A program made the position numbers and the translations under genes. From an uncultured Bacteroidaceae bacterium (lineage in GTDB: Bacteria; Bacteroidota; Bacteroidia; Bacteroidales; Bacteroidaceae): 18,104 nt of DNA. The stretch covers positions 1 to 18,104 of the forward strand of contig CAJGCU010000048.1 in assembly GCA_904501945.1 (NCBI GenBank). Direction: 5' to 3'. Shown here in pieces: positions 7,113-14,368 of this stretch; within the stretch, counting starts at the first letter, position 1; each line of letters starts with the position of its first letter. The notes under the pieces were generated by a model that saw nothing but the letters and a program-made list of their open reading frames with translations, searched no databases and was not told where the DNA came from.

Positions 7113-7142
7113 AAGCGGAAAGAAAAATTTCCGCTTTTTTTA
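7113..7142 (+). terminator. Intrinsic terminator of the MATE-truA-EamA operon
   Basis: AAGCGGAAA (7113-7121) pairs with TTTCCGCTT (7128-7136) across a 6-nt loop, and the T run continues to about 7141. This is a 9-bp stem with a U-tract on the plus strand. It lies between the EamA gene and the sigma factor promoter and separates the two units. Confidence 0.85.
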
Positions 7143-7145
7143 GTT

Positions 7146-7153
7146 TATATTTG
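7146..7153 (+). promoter_or_regulatory. -7 box of the ECF sigma operon
   Basis: TATATTTG matches TAnnTTTG and starts right after the T-tract of the preceding terminator. Transcription would begin near 7157-7160, about 32 nt before the sigma start codon. No clear TTTG -33 box lies 19-21 bp upstream, since that space is occupied by the terminator stem. Confidence 0.45.
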
Positions 7154-7191
7154 TACGTTTTTTACGTCTTCCTTATAGAGAGCCACTCACA

Positions 7192-7692
7192 ATGACGATA
7201 GAGACATTTGAACATATAGCCAAAACATTGCGTCCACAACTGATAAATTTGTGCAATAGATTTCTGATTTCCAATCGATTGCCAGAAGAAGCTGAGGACA
7301 TGGTACAGGAAACGCTCTTCCGTCTTTGGCAGATGCGAGAACGATTAGACAATTACCAAAGTCCAGAAGCCCTCGCGGTCACCATTGCAAAAAACGTGTG
7401 CATCGACCACCTGAGGAAACAGCATCTAAGGCTGGAACCTCTTGAAGAAAATGATGCAGAAGCCCCACAAGAGACTGACCAAAGCCTCATCGATAGCGAA
7501 ACACTGACGTGGATTCAAAAAACGCTTGCACATTTGCCCGCCAACCAACGGCGAATGCTAATGATGCGAAGCGAAGGCATGACCATAGACGAGATTTCAA
7601 CCATCTGCAACACAACCCAACAAAGCACAAGAACCATGATTTCTTCAGCACGAAAACTCATGCTGAAACTACTACGGAAAGGAAGACAATGA
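7192..7692 (+). CDS. ECF-type (sigma-70 family) RNA polymerase sigma factor
   Basis: The 166-aa protein has the two-domain ECF layout. Region 2 spans about 15-80: EEAEDMVQETLFRLW at 32-46 contacts core polymerase and the -10 element, and AVTIAKNVCIDHLRKQ at 62-77 completes it. An acidic linker follows (EENDAEAPQETD, 85-96). Region 4 covers about 108-164, with LPANQRRMLMMRSEGMTIDE at 115-134 and the recognition helix in QQSTRTMISSARKLML. ECF factors redirect polymerase in response to envelope or extracellular signals and are usually held inactive by a cognate membrane anti-sigma. The next gene overlaps the stop codon and has the right topology for that partner. No SusC/SusD pair or FecR-like protein is adjacent, so the unit is not a standard glycan-utilisation regulator. 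Confidence 0.92.
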   Translation: MTIETFEHIAKTLRPQLINLCNRFLISNRLPEEAEDMVQETLFRLWQMRERLDNYQSPEALAVTIAKNVCIDHLRKQHLRLEPLEENDAEAPQETDQSLIDSETLTWIQKTLAHLPANQRRMLMMRSEGMTIDEISTICNTTQQSTRTMISSARKLMLKLLRKGRQ

Positions 7693-8333
7693 TGAAAGAC
7701 CTGAACGACAAGACATTGCGTCAACAGTTCATCCAACATTATCTGGATGGAGAGACATCAATAGAGGAAGAACTGGCGCTCGCCCGCTTCTATCAGCACT
7801 GCCACGACACGTTATCTACCGAAGAAGATTCGGTGCGTCAACTGGTGCTTGCTACAACCCTTCTTTCTGAAGATTTCACACTTTCAGACGAAAAAACGGA
7901 AGCATTCGACTGCATCATGGCGAATACCCAACGGAAAGCACGTCACATCGTGCTTTGGCCATGGCTGGCAGCAGCCTGCGCAGCAGCCATCTTAGCAATT
8001 ATTTTAGCACCACCCAGAAGCGAAGAAATCAGAACTTCTCAGCCACAGATGACACAAATTCCCCAACACGAGGAAAAAGCGCAACCGGAAATGACGATAA
8101 CAGACACGTCTGAGGTCATGCCGCAAACGCTTCTTGCCACCACACCCTCTCCTCCTGCCCCACCCGACACAGCAGATACAGAGGAAGACCAAAACGACTT
8201 GATTTCTATCGATAGTGTCTTTGGCATCGGCTCACGTCCTGACCCTCAGGAAGAATACACAGCTTTAACTGAGAAACTGATACAAGAATGTGACGAAGTT
8301 TTTCAAATGATTAACAATAACTTAAACAACTGA
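7689..8333 (+). CDS. Single-pass membrane protein, probable anti-sigma factor
   Basis: The start is placed at ATG 7689, which overlaps the sigma stop codon as ATGA, implying coupled translation. The frame runs open further upstream to 7509, but that would lie inside the sigma gene. The 214-aa product has an N-terminal cytoplasmic part (1-86) of short amphipathic helices (DKTLRQQFIQHYLDGETS, 7-24), one transmembrane helix at about 87-107 (HIVLWPWLAAACAAAILAII), a Pro/Thr/Glu-rich low-complexity stretch (110-168) and a C-terminal helical tail (190-214). N-in, single-pass topology next to an ECF sigma gene is the classical anti-sigma arrangement. No zinc-binding HxxxCxxC motif is seen, so it is not a ZAS-type protein. 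The role is inferred from context; I recognise no named family. Confidence 0.7.
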   Translation: MMKDLNDKTLRQQFIQHYLDGETSIEEELALARFYQHCHDTLSTEEDSVRQLVLATTLLSEDFTLSDEKTEAFDCIMANTQRKARHIVLWPWLAAACAAAILAIILAPPRSEEIRTSQPQMTQIPQHEEKAQPEMTITDTSEVMPQTLLATTPSPPAPPDTADTEEDQNDLISIDSVFGIGSRPDPQEEYTALTEKLIQECDEVFQMINNNLNN

Positions 8334-8340
8334 TCAAACA

Positions 8341-10161
8341 ATGAGACACTATATTTTCATTTTGACAATGCTGCTGAACGCTATCGCCATTCATGCACAA
8401 GAGAAAATGAACATTCCTCAACTCATGGAATATTTGGAAAGAAACCATCCAGAAGGTTTTAGTAAAACAATGAACAGCAACTCATTAGGAGGAACTATAA
8501 TAAACATGGATTGGGAAGAACATTACAACATCTTGAACAACAAGAAGATTGAGCGCTATCGTATGCAGATTCTCAAAGATTCCATCATACAAACCTTTCT
8601 TGATGCAAGTGATGATGCTGCAGAATGTTACCATCTGAAAAGATCTAATGGAAGCGAAGATAGCATTCGTTACGCTATCGTTTTGCAACAATACCCTGAT
8701 AAAAAAGCACAATTAAATATTTCCCAACATGACAATTACTTGGCATTCCATTTAGCCAAAGAAGCAGCGTCTTTCCAATATTTCCCAAAGAATACCAAGA
8801 GCTGCATATTGGCAAACTACTACAATACTATTGCAGAAGAAGGCCATCGAGGCATTTTAGACTTTAAAGCCATCCACTCCATCATTACTGACATTGCCCA
8901 AGAAAACAATGCAGAGATTTTCCCAATCAAATATCAACGTGACGCGTCCAAAGACTCCGTCACAAAGTTTCTTTTAAATCTGATGGGAGAAATAGACAAA
9001 TCGGGCAATCTCAAAGACCTTCAAACAAATAAATTCACGTCTATCTTGAATGATTTCAATGGCACATTTTACATCTTTTCGCCAGAAAAAGCAAATGTTG
9101 TTTTCACAACATTCAGAGCCCAACTGGAAAAGTTTCTCGACAACAATCATGACAAAGAATTCACATACTACACCAGACTATCAGATGCCATCATTGAACT
9201 GGATGGCCAGAGCAGAACATCCCAACAAATTTACACTCAAAAGGATGAATTAGGACGATATATCATTTTGGTTGCCAACAATCAAGATTCTGATTTCTTA
9301 TCTGAAAATGACAGCTTATTGCTTAGCGATATCGTGAGCTATAAATCAATCGAAGAAGGCCTACAATACAGGACACTTAACATTCTTGATTTTGACCTAT
9401 GGGAAACTTTTTCCAGGTATTTGGGACTTGACATTTCTCTGCCTCAAAGAAGAGAGATTATCGGTGGAAGCACTTTCCAAGAGACACAGACCTTCCAATG
9501 GGAACTTAACAGAGATTCCGTTAATAACATCCGAAAAAAACTCATCAACAATCATTTCTGCGATTTTCAATATATAGAAAAACACACTACAGAAGCAGAC
9601 ACCATACTTCTGACTGCGAAAGGAAGAATTCATGAAAAACTTATCTGCAAGATTTATGGAAAGGGAGATACGTACACTGGCGTTTTGCAACAAATTGAAA
9701 CTTTCAACACGGGGAAAATAGCAGAGCCCTTCCAAACCCAATGGATACAAGACTTTATTTCTCAAATGAAGGATTCTGCATATATAGAGGAACACGACGT
9801 TCATTACAAATACGGCAACCATTCTGACCCGTCCAGCGTGGGAGAAGTAATCGGAAAACTTTATGTACAAGCAAAAGAAGAATCCCTTGGGCTCGGATTT
9901 AATTTTGTGTATGTATGGGCAGAGGAGTTTATGTATAACCACCCTCAACAAACTTTTAATTTTATTGAAAATTATCATAAAGGAATCCACTTCATTCATA
10001 TAACAGACCATATATTAGTCCATTACGATGATATTCACAGAGAGTTCCAACTCCTCTACATTGATCACGTGAACGGCAAATACCTCATCCCAGAAGAGTG
10101 GTACAACATAACAGATTACAAATATGGGAAAAAGAAATATCTGAAGAAACGAAAGAAGTAG
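8341..10161 (+). CDS. Large secreted/periplasmic protein of unknown function, third gene of the ECF sigma unit
   Basis: I do not recognise a family for this 606-aa protein. A Sec signal peptide is clear (hydrophobic 4-16, likely cleavage near Ala19-Gln20). No lipobox Cys follows it and there is no later membrane helix, so the mature protein should be periplasmic or surface-exposed. Three segments begin with (K/R)DS(I/V) (residues 79, 204 and 391). Those at 79-116 and 391-428 align loosely (a Cys, a Tyr, then an acidic residue and (S/T)I before a beta-like strand), suggesting an internal duplication. The C-terminus is very basic (GKKKYLKKRKK). It starts 7 nt after the membrane protein gene, so all three form one operon, and it may be the sensor or effector of the sigma system. 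Its codons look more AT-rich than those of the MATE-truA operon. Confidence 0.75.
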   Translation: MRHYIFILTMLLNAIAIHAQEKMNIPQLMEYLERNHPEGFSKTMNSNSLGGTIINMDWEEHYNILNNKKIERYRMQILKDSIIQTFLDASDDAAECYHLKRSNGSEDSIRYAIVLQQYPDKKAQLNISQHDNYLAFHLAKEAASFQYFPKNTKSCILANYYNTIAEEGHRGILDFKAIHSIITDIAQENNAEIFPIKYQRDASKDSVTKFLLNLMGEIDKSGNLKDLQTNKFTSILNDFNGTFYIFSPEKANVVFTTFRAQLEKFLDNNHDKEFTYYTRLSDAIIELDGQSRTSQQIYTQKDELGRYIILVANNQDSDFLSENDSLLLSDIVSYKSIEEGLQYRTLNILDFDLWETFSRYLGLDISLPQRREIIGGSTFQETQTFQWELNRDSVNNIRKKLINNHFCDFQYIEKHTTEADTILLTAKGRIHEKLICKIYGKGDTYTGVLQQIETFNTGKIAEPFQTQWIQDFISQMKDSAYIEEHDVHYKYGNHSDPSSVGEVIGKLYVQAKEESLGLGFNFVYVWAEEFMYNHPQQTFNFIENYHKGIHFIHITDHILVHYDDIHREFQLLYIDHVNGKYLIPEEWYNITDYKYGKKKYLKKRKK

Positions 10162-10179
10162 CCTTTCTGCGTTCCAATA

Positions 10180-10237
10180 CCTTAAAATCGTTCTGCCCCA
10201 CACCGACATATCGGTGTGGGGCAGAACGATTTTAAGG
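10180..10237. terminator. Perfect 27-bp inverted repeat between convergent units, likely bidirectional terminator
   Basis: The left arm 10180-10206 (CCTTAAAATCG...CACCGA) and right arm 10211-10237 (TCGGTG...CGATTTTAAGG) are exact reverse complements around a 4-nt CATA loop. The core stem is GC-rich (CTGCCCCACACCGA). AAAAT/ATTTT at the stem base puts a short U-run after the core on either strand. It is 18 nt past the secreted-protein stop and 52 nt from the stop of the opposing PAP2 gene, ideal for terminating both. A perfect stem this long exceeds what termination requires. Confidence 0.7.
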
Positions 10238-10289
10238 GACACGGGTTTCCTATTTGCAAAAAAGAACCTTGCTCTTCGGATAGAATTTG

Positions 10290-11630
10290 TCAGAACAATA
10301 TTTTCCAGATGGAGCTGATGCAATAGCGGTTCTTCATATAATCTGAGAATGTATAGTAGTAGTCACAATTGAAGCCCCACACATAATTGCCTGTGTCGAG
10401 GCATTCGTAGGACAATCCTAACCCGCATTCAAACTTTGTTTCATCTGGTATGCTATAGGTAGCAACTCCATCGGTCAAACTCACTCCGTCTATGATGCGA
10501 GTTCCTGCAAACACGCGTGTACCCAATCTATTACCAAGCGTGATGGGGGTGCTCAGCTTTGCTGATACGTCCAAATGATAATAGTTCAGGTTCTCTCCTG
10601 TGAAAATGCTGCTTGTACCAAACACTTTAGTCTGGGCAGTAACGGCTCTTGTCTGCAAACCTAAAGCGATGTAAGGAGACGTGTGCCATTCCACATCTAC
10701 TCCTGTGGAAAGTGCAGAGCCCAGCTTTATCATCGCATCGTCAAAGCGAATCTTCCTGTTGCCAACTTCCGTTCCAGCCACGACAGAGATGCCTGAAGGC
10801 TGAGCGTTGAACTTCATCAAGCGAAGCACATCTTTGCGGCGCAATTCTGGCTTATTAACGGCATCAACACCAAATATCTTGTCTGTGAGGAAATAAGCCA
10901 AATTCGTGCTCACCATACCAATTCCTGCCCCCATGTACAAATCGTTCACCCAATGCTTATGGTGCTTGAGCCGAAGTAGCTGGGTGGCTGTGGCTGTGGT
11001 GTAACTGCCGACGGACACCCAAGGAGACAGATAGCCATATTCGCGGCTCAGCACACTGGCCGACACGAAAGCGAAGCTGGTGTGTCCAGAGGGAAAAGCA
11101 TGCTGGTCACTGAGGTCTGGGCGTGTCTCTTTCACAGTATGCTTCAGCAACTGGGTTACGCCAAACGACATACTTAAAGCCATTGCATTGGCGGTCAGCA
11201 TCCGCTCCAGTTTGGAACGGCTCTTCACTCCTGCAGCTTTCATCACCCAATTAGCCACCAATGGCGCACCTGCCACTCCGTAGTCAGCCCAATTGAGAGC
11301 ATCGTCTTTCTCTTGAAACCGAGCAGGTTGCTTCACAAAACCATGGTCGGTCCAGGACAAGAGCAATCCACGAGCCAATGGCAACACACCATCTGCATTT
11401 AAGGACATTTCTTTCTTGAGCATGGCTGTTTCATACTGCTCTACGACTTTCTCCACCTCCCTTTGCTTTTGCATAGCTTCATACTCTTGGAGGATGGAAT
11501 CTATCTGCGCCATATAGGCTGAATCTATCGGTTCTGCTGAAACAGAAGCGACAGAGTCGGCAGATGCGCTCTGAGCATGAGGGCATACACACACCGTCAG
11601 GAGAAGACACAAAAGGACCTTGTACATCAT
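10290..11630 (-). CDS. PAP2-family phosphatase with C-terminal outer-membrane barrel-like domain
   Basis: The 446-aa protein has a signal peptide (1-22, cleavage near AQSA) and a Gln/Glu-rich segment at about 40-75. The PAP2 domain carries all three motifs: K163-x6-R170-P171, P180-S-G-H183, and R220-x5-H226-x3-D230, with His226 and Asp230 as the catalytic dyad and Leu replacing the usual Ser before Arg220. From about 275 to the C-terminal Phe446 the sequence alternates polar and aromatic residues (YYHLDVSAKL, CGLGLSYECL, WGFNCDYYYTFSD), as in an outer-membrane beta-barrel. PAP2 enzymes dephosphorylate lipid phosphates such as undecaprenyl pyrophosphate, phosphatidylglycerol phosphate or lipid A; which applies here is unknown. 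The first two codons are both ATG (11630 and 11627). It lies 92 nt after the aldolase and has no recognisable promoter of its own. Confidence 0.85.
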   Translation of the reverse strand: MMYKVLLCLLLTVCVCPHAQSASADSVASVSAEPIDSAYMAQIDSILQEYEAMQKQREVEKVVEQYETAMLKKEMSLNADGVLPLARGLLLSWTDHGFVKQPARFQEKDDALNWADYGVAGAPLVANWVMKAAGVKSRSKLERMLTANAMALSMSFGVTQLLKHTVKETRPDLSDQHAFPSGHTSFAFVSASVLSREYGYLSPWVSVGSYTTATATQLLRLKHHKHWVNDLYMGAGIGMVSTNLAYFLTDKIFGVDAVNKPELRRKDVLRLMKFNAQPSGISVVAGTEVGNRKIRFDDAMIKLGSALSTGVDVEWHTSPYIALGLQTRAVTAQTKVFGTSSIFTGENLNYYHLDVSAKLSTPITLGNRLGTRVFAGTRIIDGVSLTDGVATYSIPDETKFECGLGLSYECLDTGNYVWGFNCDYYYTFSDYMKNRYCISSIWKILF

Positions 11631-11650
11631 TGATAACAGGAATGATAGCT

Positions 11651-11696
11651 AAAGAAAAAAGAACGCAACTACAGACCGAAAAGGCCCATAGTTGCG
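11651..11696 (-). terminator. Intrinsic terminator after the aldolase gene
   Basis: On the minus strand CGCAACTA (11696-11689) pairs with TAGTTGCG (11671-11664) around a 17-nt loop, followed by the T-rich run TTCTTTTTTCTTT (11663-11651). It sits 27 nt after the aldolase stop and just before the PAP2 start. The long loop suggests partial termination, leaving some read-through into the PAP2 gene. Confidence 0.6.
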
Positions 11697-11722
11697 CAGT
11701 ACATTAGCTAAAAATTATTTCA

Positions 11723-12721
11723 TTACTTAGCAAGCTTACCGTCTGAACCGAGTACATTCACAATCTTGTGGATGTACATCTTCTTCATGTTGTCACGAGC
11801 TGGCTTCAAATACTGACGTGGGTCGAAGTCACCAGGATGCTCAGCGAGGTGCTGACGGATTGCAGCAGTCATAGCAAGACGAGAGTCTGAGTCGATGTTG
11901 ATCTTGCATACAGCAGACTGTGAAGCCTTGCGGAGCTGCTCTTCTGGAATACCGATAGCTGCTTCGAGCTTGCCACCAAACTTGTTGATTGTCTCAACTT
12001 CATCCATTGGAACTGAAGATGAACCGTGAAGAACGATTGGGAAGCCAGGGAGCTTTTTCTCAATTTCAGCCAACACATCGAATGCAAGTGGTGGAGGTAC
12101 AAGAACACCATTCACAAGTGTACACTGAGCTGGAGTGAACTTGTGAGCACCATGAGAAGTGCCGATAGAGATAGCGAGAGAGTCACAACCTGTGCGAGTT
12201 GCAAAGTCGATAACCTCTTCTGGCTTTGTATAAGTTGACTCTGCTGCAACTACATCATCCTCAACACCAGCGAGAACACCAAGTTCAGCCTCAACTGTTA
12301 CATCGAACTGATGTGCATAATCAACAACCTTCTTTGCAAGAGCTACGTTCTCTTCGTATGGGAGGTGTGAACCGTCAATCATAACTGAAGAGAAACCATT
12401 GTCGATGCACTCCTTGCAGATTTCGAAAGTATCTCCGTGGTCAAGGTGAAGAACAATCTCTGGATTCTCGCATCCGAGCTCCTTAGCGTATTCTACTGCA
12501 CCCTTAGCAAGGTTGCGGAGAATTGTGCCATTAGCATAGTTGCGAGCACCCTTAGACACCTGCATGATAACTGGAGACTTAGTTTCTACTGCAGCCATAA
12601 CGATTGCCTGCATCTGCTCCATTGTGTTGAAGTTGAAAGCTGGGATAGCATAGCCACCTGCAACAGCTCTCTTGAACATCTCGCGTGTATTCACGAGACC
12701 AAGTTCTTTGTAGCTTACCAT
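11723..12721 (-). CDS. fba: Class II fructose-bisphosphate aldolase
   Basis: The 332-aa protein is a metal-dependent class II aldolase, which interconverts fructose-1,6-bisphosphate with dihydroxyacetone phosphate and glyceraldehyde-3-phosphate in glycolysis and gluconeogenesis. Motifs in order are YAIPAFNFNTMEQMQA (24-39), HLDHGD (92-97, with zinc ligand and catalytic Asp), DGSHLPYEENV (116-126), EAELG (144-148, metal-ligand Glu), GTSHGAHKF (187-195, His ligand) and LHGSSSVP (231-238, His ligand and phosphate contacts). The length and C-terminal extension match the Bacteroidetes enzyme. Codon choice is strongly biased and repetitive, as expected for a highly expressed gene. It has its own promoter box (12796-12803) and a terminator. 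Confidence 0.96.
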   Translation of the reverse strand: MVSYKELGLVNTREMFKRAVAGGYAIPAFNFNTMEQMQAIVMAAVETKSPVIMQVSKGARNYANGTILRNLAKGAVEYAKELGCENPEIVLHLDHGDTFEICKECIDNGFSSVMIDGSHLPYEENVALAKKVVDYAHQFDVTVEAELGVLAGVEDDVVAAESTYTKPEEVIDFATRTGCDSLAISIGTSHGAHKFTPAQCTLVNGVLVPPPLAFDVLAEIEKKLPGFPIVLHGSSSVPMDEVETINKFGGKLEAAIGIPEEQLRKASQSAVCKINIDSDSRLAMTAAIRQHLAEHPGDFDPRQYLKPARDNMKKMYIHKIVNVLGSDGKLAK

Positions 12722-12795
12722 AAATCTTTATGTTTTAATAATAAATAATGTTTACAATGAACACTTGCGGAAGCACCATTTTGCGATTCCGACTA

Positions 12796-12803
12796 CAAAG
12801 GTA
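12796..12803 (-). promoter_or_regulatory. -7 box of the aldolase promoter
   Basis: On the minus strand TACCTTTG fits TAnnTTTG. It predicts a start site near 12790 and a leader of about 70 nt before the ATG at 12721. No exact TTTG -33 box is seen 19-21 bp upstream. Confidence 0.55.
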
Positions 12804-12897
12804 GCTCAAAAAAACGAATAAAACAGCACTTCTCATCATAAAAAATAAATAAAGAAGCAATTATTTAATGAGACGAAAGAAAAATAAAGCGTTTTGT

Positions 12898-12928
12898 TTT
12901 GTCTATTTGATAAAAAAGCGTAACTTTG
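12898..12928 (+). promoter_or_regulatory. Complete Bacteroidetes promoter for the L31 gene
   Basis: TTTG (12898-12901), a 19-bp spacer and TAACTTTG (12921-12928) match the -33/-7 consensus without mismatch. The leader would be about 78 nt to the ATG at 13013. A small stem GCTTT/AAAGC (12933-12946) sits at its 5' end. Confidence 0.8.
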
Positions 12929-13012
12929 CACCGCTTTTACGAAAGCATGAGAGATAAACAACTTATTGTCACCAGCAATAATTTATTTGACTGTATAAAA
13001 CAATAAACTAAA

Positions 13013-13267
13013 ATGAAAAAAGGCATTCACCCAGAAAACTATCGCCCTGTTATCTTCAAGGATATGTCAAACGGCGATATGTTCCTTTCTCGCTCCACAG
13101 CAAAATCTAACGAAACAGAAGTGTTCGAAGGTCAGGAGTATCCAGTAATCAAGATTGAAATTTCTTCAACTTCTCACCCATTCTACACAGGTAAGGCTAA
13201 GCTTGTTGACACTGCTGGTCGCGTAGACAAGTTCATGAACCGTTACGCTGCAATGAAGAAGAAGTAA
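13013..13267 (+). CDS. rpmE2: 50S ribosomal protein L31 type B
   Basis: This 84-aa protein begins MKKGIHPENYRPVIFKDMSN, typical of L31. It contains SSTSHPFYTGKAKLVDTAGR (51-70) and a C-terminal KFMNRYAAMKKK. It has no cysteine at all, so it is the type B (zinc-independent, C-minus) form rather than the CxxC zinc-binding form. L31 bridges the large-subunit central protuberance and the small-subunit head. It is a single-gene unit with a consensus promoter and a strong terminator. In organisms carrying both forms, type B is usually the zinc-starvation paralogue; whether a C+ copy exists elsewhere cannot be seen here, and no Zur-box-like site is obvious. Confidence 0.97.
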   Translation: MKKGIHPENYRPVIFKDMSNGDMFLSRSTAKSNETEVFEGQEYPVIKIEISSTSHPFYTGKAKLVDTAGRVDKFMNRYAAMKKK

Positions 13268-13291
13268 CTAGAAACTTTCCCATAGATAGAC

Positions 13292-13328
13292 GAAGAGGTT
13301 ATGTTAAGACATAGCCTCTTCTCTTTTT
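13292..13328 (+). terminator. Intrinsic terminator of the L31 gene
   Basis: GAAGAGGTTATGT (13292-13304) pairs with ACATAGCCTCTTC (13309-13321): 13 pairs with one T-G wobble and a TAAG tetraloop, followed by TCTTTTT. It lies 25 nt after the L31 stop. Confidence 0.9.
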
Positions 13329-13375
13329 ATACCTCTATAAGGATAATTGAAAAACTTTTCAACAGATTCTTTCTC

Positions 13376-14368
13376 TCACTTTTGCCTTCCTAAGATTTTC
13401 CTCAACTTGAAATACAAATTCTCAAAAAAACAGAATGTACGATAAGAACGGAATGGGAAATAGCCTAATTTATACTTCACGCTCTTAGCAACGCGGCGCC
13501 GTTCTATAGTAGGCAACATCTGAACAAAAAGCGACTGTATCTCTTGCTGCTCCTGCAATGTAAAGGAGTTACGATGCTGATAATAATACCAATAGCAGCC
13601 GACAAGATTGAGCCAGCGATGAGTTTCGTAGAAATTAAGGATACCCTCTCTCCCATCTAGCGCCAATGCTTCAAGCTGACGTTTCATGGAAAGATTGGCA
13701 AGCATATAGTCAAATCTTCGAATTGTACAAGCATTGGTCATGGATGCACAGTGTTTTCTATAATAATACCTTCCTGCACAAAGAAGAACCTTATCTGAAT
13801 GAAGATAATGAAGACGAGTCGTGTTATCATCGCTGAACAGACGGCAAGTATCATCAAATGGGAAGGTTTTATGTATTTTAGCCTCCACCACATACAATCC
13901 ATGAAGCGACCAATCAAGACTGAGACGGAATGCCTCTGCCCCACTCCATTCTTTTTTATTGCTGGAAATAGGAAACAATTCTTCTCGACCATTTTCATCA
14001 AAATATTGAACAAGCTGCAAAACAGCGCATTGACAATTCTGATTTTTAAGAACAGAATATGCCTGTTCTAGCGTATCAGGTGCAAACCAATCATCGGCAT
14101 CGAGCATTGCTACATATTCGCCTTTTGCAAATAGGAGTCCATAATTACGCGCTTGGGCCTGTCCACTATTGACTGGTGTTCGCAATACTTGAAAACGACT
14201 GTCAGCTAGAGCATATTCTTGCAAAATGCTGTAAGAAGTATCTGTAGAACAATCATCTATACAAATGAACTGGCAATCGGTCAACGTCTGGCATTTAAGG
14301 GAGTCAAGACACTGACGCAAATAACGTTCTGCATTATACACCGCTGTAAGGACTGTCACTTTCGCCAT
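13376..14368 (-). CDS. Family 2 (GT-A fold) glycosyltransferase
   Basis: The 330-aa protein has the GT2 N-terminal domain: VTVLTAVYNAERYLRQCLDS (4-23), FICIDDCSTDTSYSIL (34-49), NSGQAQARNYGL (67-78) and the metal/nucleotide-sugar DxD motif in MLDADDWF (88-95). The C-terminal half (about 200-330) is rich in Arg, Tyr and Phe and is probably membrane-associated or acceptor-binding. It would transfer a sugar from a nucleotide donor to a growing surface polysaccharide or lipid-linked glycan; neither donor nor acceptor can be read. Its start overlaps the end of the flippase gene by 13 nt, so the two are translationally coupled. The region is AT-richer than the left half of the window, as is common for surface-glycan genes. 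Confidence 0.9.
   Translation of the reverse strand: MAKVTVLTAVYNAERYLRQCLDSLKCQTLTDCQFICIDDCSTDTSYSILQEYALADSRFQVLRTPVNSGQAQARNYGLLFAKGEYVAMLDADDWFAPDTLEQAYSVLKNQNCQCAVLQLVQYFDENGREELFPISSNKKEWSGAEAFRLSLDWSLHGLYVVEAKIHKTFPFDDTCRLFSDDNTTRLHYLHSDKVLLCAGRYYYRKHCASMTNACTIRRFDYMLANLSMKRQLEALALDGREGILNFYETHRWLNLVGCYWYYYQHRNSFTLQEQQEIQSLFVQMLPTIERRRVAKSVKYKLGYFPFRSYRTFCFFENLYFKLRKILGRQK

Noticed and set aside
7509..7688. A longer N-terminus for the membrane protein, starting at 7509
   Set aside because: It would overlap most of sigma region 4. The added residues look like frame-shifted sigma sequence, and the ATGA overlap at 7689 is a natural start.
13347..13362. TTGAAAA-AC-TTTTCAA palindrome as a terminator for the glycosyltransferase gene
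   Set aside because: The stem is AT-rich with a 2-nt loop and no T-tract follows on the minus strand.
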